From positions 1 through 64,000 of the forward strand of contig NMRA01000743.1 in the NCBI GenBank assembly GCA_002633005.1: 64,000 nt of DNA, read 5' to 3'. Positions 57,700 to 64,000 of the stretch are shown in pieces. The first letter of the stretch is position 1. Every line of letters starts with the position of its first letter. Under the pieces are notes generated by a model. The model saw nothing but the letters and a program-made list of their open reading frames with translations. It did not search any database and had not been told where the DNA came from. The stretch comes from Phoronis australis. Taxonomy: Eukaryota > Phoronida > Phoronidae. The translations under genes and the position numbers were made by a program.

Positions 57700-57748
57700 G
57701 ATAAATCAACATTTCGTCTATTCATTAGACATCATCAGGATATTTACA
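57700..57748 (-). ncRNA. Hammerhead ribozyme candidate (PLE-B tail)
   Basis: Minus strand: stem I strand ending ATATC, CTGATGA, a perfect 5-bp stem II (GTCTA/TAGAC), GAAA, two-base loop TG, T, cleavage base T, then GATTTATC. ATC/GAT gives three stem I pairs, with further pairing possible after a mismatch. The core matches consensus at every fixed position. Confidence 0.6.
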
Positions 57749-57829
57749 TAGGACAACAAGTGCCAACATACATCTCAGGTGACATCCATGAACTGAAGTG
57801 AGAGATACAGAGTAGTCGGTAGCTGGTCA

Positions 57830-58357
57830 TCACCATAGGTGCAGGGTCACTGAGCTCTGCATGTTGTTCAGAGAATCAGTAGCATGATGGTTCTGAATGG
57901 CCAGTGACTCTTTCATGTACAGTAATTCCTTATTAGTTTCACTGCAGATAACACTAACTGAATTGGCTTGGTGATTGTTGCTAACACAATGCCTATATAT
58001 GTTGCTTTTCTCTGAGGTGTGATGTTTTTTCAGCCTGTCACAGAGGCGTCTGTGTGTGAGTCCGATATAGAATTCCTTACAGTTGTCACATTCGACCTCA
58101 TAAACAACATTGCTCTTGTTCAATAAAGGGATGGGTGACTTCAGTTTACATAGCATACTGGAAAGTTTCCGAAGAGGTTTGAAAACAACTATCAGTTCAA
58201 CGGCTGGGTTTATGCAATGAATAAGGCGAGATAATTGACGTTTCAATTTTATACTACTAGGCCCGGTGTAATCAAGAGAAAAGAAAATTTTCTTTTTCTC
58301 GGGTCCAAAAAGAAAGTTTTCTTTTCTTTTGGTTGTACCCATCCCTGTATTGAACAA
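57830..58357 (-). CDS. PLE-B linker and GIY-YIG endonuclease domain
   Basis: A 175-residue open frame. Residues about 30-75 are the linker (LKRQLSRLIHCINPAVELIV, VFKPLRKLSSML); residues about 84-150 are a GIY-YIG nuclease: SNVVYEVECDNCKEFYIGLT (the VVY ... FYIG pair, where VVY takes the GIY position), RRLCDRLKKH with its conserved arginine, a histidine-containing helix, and KESLAIQ with its conserved glutamate. PLE GIY-YIG domains nick target DNA to prime reverse transcription. The reverse transcriptase itself is missing, so this is the 3' end of a 5'-truncated element. The C-terminal P.LN motif is replaced by HHATDSLNNM. Confidence 0.75.
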   Translation of the reverse strand: MFNTGMGTTKRKENFLFGPEKKKIFFSLDYTGPSSIKLKRQLSRLIHCINPAVELIVVFKPLRKLSSMLCKLKSPIPLLNKSNVVYEVECDNCKEFYIGLTHRRLCDRLKKHHTSEKSNIYRHCVSNNHQANSVSVICSETNKELLYMKESLAIQNHHATDSLNNMQSSVTLHLW

Positions 58358-58815
58358 GAGCAGTGTTATTTATAAGGTTGAATGTGACAACTGTAAGGAG
58401 TTCTATATCGGACTCACACACAGACGCCTCTGACAGGCTGGGAGAACATCACACCTCAGAGAAAAGCAACATATATAGGCATTGTGTTAGCAAGAATCAC
58501 CAAGCTAATTCAGTTAGTGTTATCTGCATGCAGTGAAACTAATAAGGAATTACTGTACATTAAAGAGTCACTGGCCATTCAGAACCAGCATGCTAATGAT
58601 TCTCTGAACAACATGCAGAGCTCAGTGACCCTGCAACTATGGTGATGACCAGCTACTGACTACTCTGTATCTCTCACTTCACTTCATGGATGTCACCTGA
58701 GATGTATGTTGGCACTTGTTGTCCTATGTAAATATCCTAATGATGTCTAATGAATAGACAAAACATTGATTTATCTTGAACTTCTTCATTTGTGTGGCGA
58801 TCATCTGGTTTATAA
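58345..58815 (+). pseudogene. PLE-B inverted decayed copy
   Basis: Mirrors 57655-58330 in reverse orientation: GAATGTGACAACTGTAAGGA, TCTATATCGGACTCACACAC, AGAGAAAAGCAACATATATA and GTCCTATGTAAATATCCTAA all recur. Small deletions (for example after CAGACGCCTC) break the frame. Its hammerhead core at 58737-58763 has decayed: CTAATGA replaces CTGATGA and AAAA replaces GAAA. Confidence 0.7.
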
Positions 58816-59520
58816 CTTGAACATATTCATGAAAATCTGTCGCGGTTTGCTAGAGTTTCTTTGACCCAGGTGCCATTTTGAGGGAATTCTGGGAAATCAC
58901 GCAGTTCGACGAACAAAAAGTCTGAGGGATACCAATGTTACAAATTTCACCAGATATCTCCCCATGCTATTTTGCAAGTATCACGCGCCAGGTCACGGGC
59001 TTCGCTCATTCTTGTGCTAGCTTTTGCCTCGTATTCACTTGACTCAGTTGAAATACTTTAATTGTGGTCAGTGTGCGTGCGATGAAAAAGTTAACGGTAT
59101 CCATAAAGTGGAGTTGGAATTCTTTGCCAAAGTCAACTTAATTCTCGTAGATATGCTTCATCGAAGATATGTTTGGAAGCAGAAAGGATCACTGAAGAAA
59201 GTAAGCGCTTTTTAAGTGACAGTTTTAAGCGTAGAACGTATTTTTGATGAGGTGAAAACTCTTAATCAGTGAGCGGATTTCGCCTACCGCCCGTTTAAAA
59301 TACACGGGGTGAAATTAGTACAGAATGTGATGTGACGTATTGAAGTGTGAATCTGAATTTCCCATAACAGCAATGCTTGTTTGGCATTTTTTCACACTAA
59401 AAGATAAAAAAACTCGAAGTAAACTGAACCGAATACACTTTGCTAACGTATTGGACAAATGGCCATACAACAAGCTTTTGTTCTACTTCCGGTGACGTCA
59501 CGGTTAAGTCTTACAGAATC
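58816..59520. other. No certain gene; PLE flank
   Basis: Lies between the PLE-B pair and the plus-strand PLE-A copy. The 63-codon frame at 59024-59215 has no recognisable motif. It may include 5' sequence of PLE-A. Confidence 0.3.
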
Positions 59521-59528
59521 TTGCGCTG

Positions 59529-59985
59529 TTGTTATTAACCCTGCAAAAGGACTATTCACATGTCATGTGGACGAATGTCTTCATCCTCATTCTTGTGAGC
59601 AGCATTACATTGGACACACAGAGTGTTCTCTCTCTCTCACGACATTTGTCCATGCACTTACAAGGGCTCTATTCAAGATCTTTTTGTACACCAACATGGC
59701 AAGAAAATAACTGGGCAAGAATTAGTTGACAGTGCCATCATTTGCTATGTTGATTATGACACATTTTGGCTAAAGATTTTGGAATCGCTCTTTATCAGTC
59801 GCGAAAAACCTGTGTTGAATGAACAGCTCACAGGTGTGTACCGCACGCTGGCTGTTTCAATAGGGTTGCGGGCTTCCTACTGTGTGTTGCGTTCACACTC
59901 TCTGCTTGTATGCCGTTCGTCCCACTGTCACATGTATTTTACTGTTTATTTCGCTATGTATATGTTCATTCCACTCATTGCCTGA
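59529..59985 (+). pseudogene. PLE-A GIY-YIG endonuclease remnant (plus)
   Basis: Plus-strand frames give FTCHVDECLHPHSCEQHYIG and HTE, then FVHQHGKKITGQELVDSAII, LKILESLFISREKPVLNEQL and TGVYRTLAV. The YIG half, the catalytic-site glutamate helix ending in KPVLN and the closing TG-x-RTL are clear. A frameshift lies between the two halves near 59620-59690, so it is a pseudogene. It pairs with the inverted copy at 56650-57050. Confidence 0.7.
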
Positions 59986-60150
59986 TGATGAGACATGCAG
60001 TCTTGAAATATAGCTAGAGTTTTAATTCGTTTGTTATGTCTCTCAATGTTTTTCTACATACCTGCACACCTGAACAAACTTAAGGTAACTTTTCCGAAAC
60101 TATGAGTGCACCAGTATCAAGCTTGCAAACAAAAAGTCAAGGCGTGTTTT
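59925..60150 (+). mobile_element. PLE-A tail (plus copy)
   Basis: 3' UTR of the plus-strand PLE-A copy, mirrored at 53930-54190. Similarity continues past the ribozyme through TTGTTATGTCTCTCAATGTT and CATACCTGCACACCTGAA to about 60150, so sequence lies beyond the predicted cleavage site, as expected for tandem or pseudo-LTR PLE arrangements. Confidence 0.65.
59982..60020 (+). ncRNA. Hammerhead ribozyme candidate (PLE-A tail)
   Basis: Core: CTGATGA (59982-59988), stem II GAGAC/GTCTT with loop ATGCA (59990-60004), GAAA (60005-60008), a two-base loop TA, then T and A. Stem I would pair GC (just 5' of the box) with GC (just after the cleavage base), and ACTC with GAGT outside an internal loop. 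All bases normally required for catalysis are present. Type I hammerheads with a one-base-pair stem III are known from Penelope-like elements; activity here is inferred. Confidence 0.6.
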
Positions 60151-60487
60151 TGAAAGATGGAGATGGGGCCATGCAACTGTCACAATCATAAACATGAAAG
60201 TTGCCTGGGGTCAATTGTATGGCAGATGGTCACTAGCGCCCAGTCATCTCTTTCTTGGTATAAGTAGTCCTGGGACAACAAGACATCTGATATTGAAAGC
60301 TTGGCAAAGGCCAACCTCTAGATAGAGGGATTAAATCACCCCACTGCATAGGTTTTGTTGGATATACTAAACATTTAATGGTCAGTTACTGCCGTCAATT
60401 TAATTCCCAATTTTGGTAAGTATGGACCATAGCTTTGACTATGTGATTGCTATTGCAGGAACCTATTGGTTTTGTTTTACTTTTCAG
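60151..60487 (+). other. Macroglobulin intron 3' end
   Basis: Non-coding and ends with the exon e acceptor TTACTTTTCAG. Confidence 0.5.
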
Positions 60488-60539
60488 CAAACTGGTGTTC
60501 TCGTGATGACAAATGCTAGAATTTACCAGAGCAGGCCAG
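60488..60539 (+). CDS. A2M/CD109/TEP-like gene, exon e (17 codons + 1 base)
   Basis: The acceptor is TTGTTTTACTTTTCAG and the donor GTGAGATT; it starts in phase 0 and ends in phase 1. It encodes QTGVLVMTNARIYQSRP. Joined to exon d it reads EVLK-QTGVLVMTNARIY, equivalent to the conserved 'G-L-x-V-x-T-N/D' strand that in alpha-2-macroglobulins lies immediately before the bait region. The next exon should therefore encode the bait or hypervariable loop, the part that decides which proteases or ligands are engaged. The intron before it is 6.6 kb and filled by the PLE cluster. Confidence 0.8.
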
Positions 60540-63500
60540 GTGAGATTTGGTTGTGTTGTATTGACCAATTGTAGAACCAACAACATAAACTGAACCTTTC
60601 CTCTTTGAAGGTTCACTGAGAAATATGTGCACTTGACCTGTCAATTTTCAAAGTGTTGGGCCACTTCTGAGCTTATGCCCAGCAGCAAAGAAATATATAT
60701 TGGGCATCTACAGAAATGATATTAAACCACACCTGTCCAATTTCTGAATTTTCTGATGTCAGTCTCAATGCAAATTCAAAGGAACACTTTTCTGGCGTAA
60801 AAACAGTGATCTTGTAATTCTGACATCAAACACTGTCACCATGGTATCTGTCAAGTTGCAGCCTGACAATTATGCAAGATTGTTTACACATAGTTCCATA
60901 GAAGCCTAAAGAATGTGTTGCCAAGTAGAATTAAGAAGAGACCATGAATTTCCATGATGTTCCCTTCAGACGGACCATTTCAATATTTTCTCTTGTGTGA
61001 TTCACAGCACCCTCTGTTGCCACTGACTGAGAGTGCAGCTAGAGACTGAGCCACTTTTTGTTACAGGAGGGATCCCTACACTGAATTACAAGTTCACTAC
61101 ATTACCCTTCAGTCTTTGTCACTATTAAAATAGCTGTGTATGTTCTTGGAAGCTGGTTGTACACTAGACCATATAATCGGACTGTGTTCTTATATTTTGT
61201 GATACTATGCCATTGTGTTTTGCGTCATGCCTGCAGCAAAATTGTCCTGTCTTCATAGGCTTTTCTATGATCTGGGACAGGTTGCATTAAACTTGAATAT
61301 TCATCCATTGGTTAAAATGAGGTGACTACTGCATTACGTCAAAAGAACGTTCAACAATGCCAATCCAACGTCTGGCTTGCTGTAGCAGCAGGAGCTGCAG
61401 TAGATTTGGGTTGTTGGTAAAGGGAATCATTTACAGAGTTTTGAATTCCCATAGTGAGTCTGCGATAGGGAATTCTGATGAAAAGGCAACCTTTCCGAGG
61501 AAATTTTGTCAGAAAAGACATCCTTTGCAGGGAAACTGGCTTTGGATACATCAGTGTTTTGAGTGGTGGCACATGCTGCAAATATTCCCAGGGTGATTGG
61601 AAATAGCAGATTAAATGTAAATGATTGTACCATGTTTGTGTGGGTGATGTGGAAATCACTTGGTGTCGCAAGTGGAGCAAGGAACTTTCCCATAGAAATG
61701 GTCCCATGTTACACCTATGTGTCATGCTTTTGAACTTTCTACTCACAATCTTTTCAGATGACTGCTAAAGCCTGAGTCTTTTATTTATTTAAGCCCCACC
61801 TAGTGTGTATTTTCTTGAAGTGCACAGCAGTCAATTGAGTGCTGCAAATGCATTGAGTTTGATTATAATGTAGTGGTGTCCTGTTGTTATCTATTTCTTA
61901 TCTGATTGTTTGTCTTTTACAAACAATGCTCATTGTTGCCCTGCATGCCAAATGAATGCTTCCTCCTAGTGGATATATTTGTGGTGGTAATTGTTCCTTT
62001 CACAAGCATTACAGTGCTCCTAGTCGTGTCGGCATCCTGGGGCCTGAATGTCTCGATTTTGGGAGTGCCGAATATCGCTCCCATTATTGTCTGAAAATAT
62101 ATTCCAATCATGCGAAATTCCCCTCATCATGTCCAAAAATCCCCCTCTGGTGATTAAAATTCCCTTCAAGGTAAAAATATACCTTTCAATTACATAGACC
62201 CTTGGCTTCAGAATGTTTTACTTACTGCGAAAATTTTAACTTTATAGGCACGCCTTCCGAATGTTTACAGCCTTCATTTAATTAAATGTTTTAGGTTGTA
62301 AAAGTCACATTTCTTGTCCGATTTTCAAAATTCAAAAACTTAACCTTGTTTACTTTTCACAAACAATTCAAATATATATTGGTGTGATAGAACGAAAAAA
62401 AATTAAATTTTAGCGCATTTTGGAACTTATGCAACCTCTTCAACCCAGTAAACGAATTTGAAGTTTTCCAGTAAAGGAGGCGTGAGATCTATCATTGGAT
62501 TTTTCAACTGAGATAGTGATGTGCATGACTGTAAGAGTGATTTCAATTTTAGTATCTGTATTTGCAGCATATTAAATTGTGAACTTAAGGCTTCAATACA
62601 AATTGCAAGTGATTGAGTACTTGAATGACTGCTAGGTAGTAGTCGTGGAATTCTCGAGTAGTTTTCCCAAATTTCGTTGAGATTTTACTCAAGAATTATT
62701 GATAGCCACGTTTCCTGAGAAGTTACTTTGCCTCAGTAAATCTGACGTAGTAATAAAATTATATGGTTAAAAACTGGCATCAGTACAACTTCAATCTGAG
62801 TTATGGCACAATCTCACCAACATATTTAACAAATTTGAAAATCTTCTAATTTTGTTGTAAATGTCCACAATATCACAGAACAGTGTCTTAAGAATTTTGA
62901 TGTTTTCAGTCGTGGTTGATGAAATAACATTGTTTTTAAGAGCAAGCTTTGTTTTCGGCTAGGGTGACTTTGCTGGTTGTTTTAATCTTATCGTATGAAA
63001 ATTGGCGCGTAACTACATTTTGCTGGATGTATGTGTTTAGGCAGTGGTCAAGAAAAATTGAAGTTGCAGTCAACACCAAATGAAAACCCTGAATCTTGCA
63101 ACACCATTGGCTGTTGTTTGGAAGTGACTGGAAAGAAGGAGGCCCTGTTTACTAGTCACTGAATTCATAGATCTCTGTGGCTGTTGGACAACCTTTTGGT
63201 GGTGGCTGGGTAGGAATGTGCATTTCTTGGCTCTGAGTTTTTGGGCAATATCGGCATTTGACTGTTGTACTACACAACAACTCTTGCATGGCCTAAATAT
63301 AAACTGTTTTCGTTGACAGGTTTGGTCTCTGCAGAAAATGGCAATAATGGATATTCTGAAACAAAATCCCAATTTATTGCAATTGGTTGCGGGAGGTTTT
63401 CGCTTCATTTTTGTCAAGACTGTATGACTGGAGTTCTGAGACTTTAGGGAACAGTCTGTCACAGCATTGCCTGTGCATGTTACAGGAGTACCTAGTTTTG

Positions 63501-64000
63501 ACCTGTCATTCAACAGGTGCTGCAATAGTGATTTCAGTTTTTGTCAGGCACCATTGGTATCCATTAACATATGAATGAAGTCGTTCCACTGGTGTTTCGT
63601 AATTTTCTAGGCCGGTCATCTTCTCTGACTTCCATCATTGTGTGCAGTTCAACATGCACAACAGATTCCCTTTTCGTTGCAGTATGTTCTTTTCAGTTGT
63701 GGACTGTGAGTGTTGTTGATATGGACCTCGGGAAGAATGCGTCACTATAGATTCAAAGGTAGTCATTTTTTGTCATCCAATTTTCCACTGATACATTACT
63801 AGAAGTTGCATCTAGTTTGGAGCTGTTCTAAGTTGATTCAACAGAAAAGGAATTGGGACACAAAATGACCAATCCCACTAGGGCAAATTCTGTGTTGCCC
63901 ACTCGCCGTTGTCAGCAGACTCGCTCGCTTTGGGAGGTAGTGTTGACAGCAACTTGATACGAACAGCACCCTGTGTGGCGATATCAAGTGTCATCTGGTT
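60540..64000. other. Downstream of exon e: no certain exon
   Basis: I found no TWIW-type or thioester (GCGEQ) coding in this stretch. Minus-strand frames at 61351-61746, 61427-61693 and 63070-63525 are long for the local base composition but unrecognised. A plus-strand candidate exon at 63320 is discussed under findings. Confidence 0.35.

Larger units (their letters stand above)
57655..58357 (-). mobile_element. PLE-B 3' part with GIY-YIG and hammerhead core
   Basis: Minus-strand element end: an intact 175-codon frame followed by a 3' UTR that carries a hammerhead core. On the minus strand: CTGATGA (57738-57732), stem II GTCTA/TAGAC with loop ATGAA, GAAA (57715-57712), TG, T, T, then GATTTATC. 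All core bases match the consensus. It faces a second, decayed copy (58345-58815), together forming an inverted pair. Confidence 0.7.

Noticed and set aside
1-64000. CRISPR arrays, operons or prophage
   Set aside because: No regular spacer-repeat arrays or bacterial-style gene packing is present. The intron-split gene and animal retroelements show this is eukaryotic DNA.
60540-64000. Thioester-domain exon (GCGEQ) of the macroglobulin gene
   Set aside because: I looked for it in the plus frames and did not find it. It probably lies beyond the window.

Overview
This is an AT-rich, intron-rich animal nuclear DNA window, with no bacterial operons or CRISPR arrays. Exons with GT-AG borders, a receptor gene with an apparent acceptor site just before its start codon, and a mixture of Penelope-like elements (PLEs), non-LTR retrotransposons, TTAA-flanked DNA transposons with THAP domains and many small inverted-repeat elements suggest a marine invertebrate, perhaps a non-vertebrate deuterostome. 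The sequence alone does not fix the species.

Host genes. (1) On the plus strand from 43.87 to 60.54 kb lie five exons of an alpha-2-macroglobulin / CD109 / TEP-family gene (43872-43937, 45121-45318, 46542-46718, 53714-53845, 60488-60539). They join in phase and cover the macroglobulin domains that precede the bait region. The window ends before any recognisable thioester exon, and exons for the first macroglobulin domains were not recognised upstream. (2) On the minus strand at 29021-30061 is an intronless-coding rhodopsin-type GPCR resembling invertebrate FMRFamide-type peptide receptors. It lacks the usual extracellular cysteine pair and has TRF in place of DRY.

Mobile DNA, left to right: a 1.32-kb TIR element with TA flanks (1921-3240); a tandem array of a ~430-bp 'TAGTGGC' repeat (5.5-7.26 kb; further copies at 33.4, 40.6/41.9 and 52.0 kb); a PLE GIY-YIG remnant, a LINE 3' end and a hammerhead-ribozyme-like tail (7.75-9.2 kb); three copies of a ~1.4-kb repeat (15.1, 31.9 and 50.4 kb) with fragments at 26.9 and 30.8 kb; a TTAA-flanked 1.33-kb element (26482-27813); a LINE reverse transcriptase (37.3-38.9 kb, minus); an RNase H-bearing LINE nested inside the TAGTGGC repeat (40.9-41.9 kb); a 470-bp MITE (45855-46324); a Kolobok-like THAP element (46727-48041) whose target site lies four bases inside the donor intron of the macroglobulin gene; a hAT-like MITE (49480-49976); and a dense cluster of two PLE families in nested inverted orientation (53.9-60.15 kb).

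The most interesting signal is a set of hammerhead-ribozyme-like cores at PLE 3' ends (about 54.1, 57.7, 58.75 and 60.0 kb), in two near-perfect palindromes (36.6-36.8 and 44.67-44.83 kb) and behind the LINE at 9.03 kb. They share one architecture: short stem I, CUGANGA-like box, stem II, GAAA, two-base loop, then U and the cleavage base. Some copies have intact core bases and others have decayed.

Two long near-identical direct duplications abut single N characters (25697 and 34882). They look like allelic sequences joined during assembly rather than real tandem duplications.
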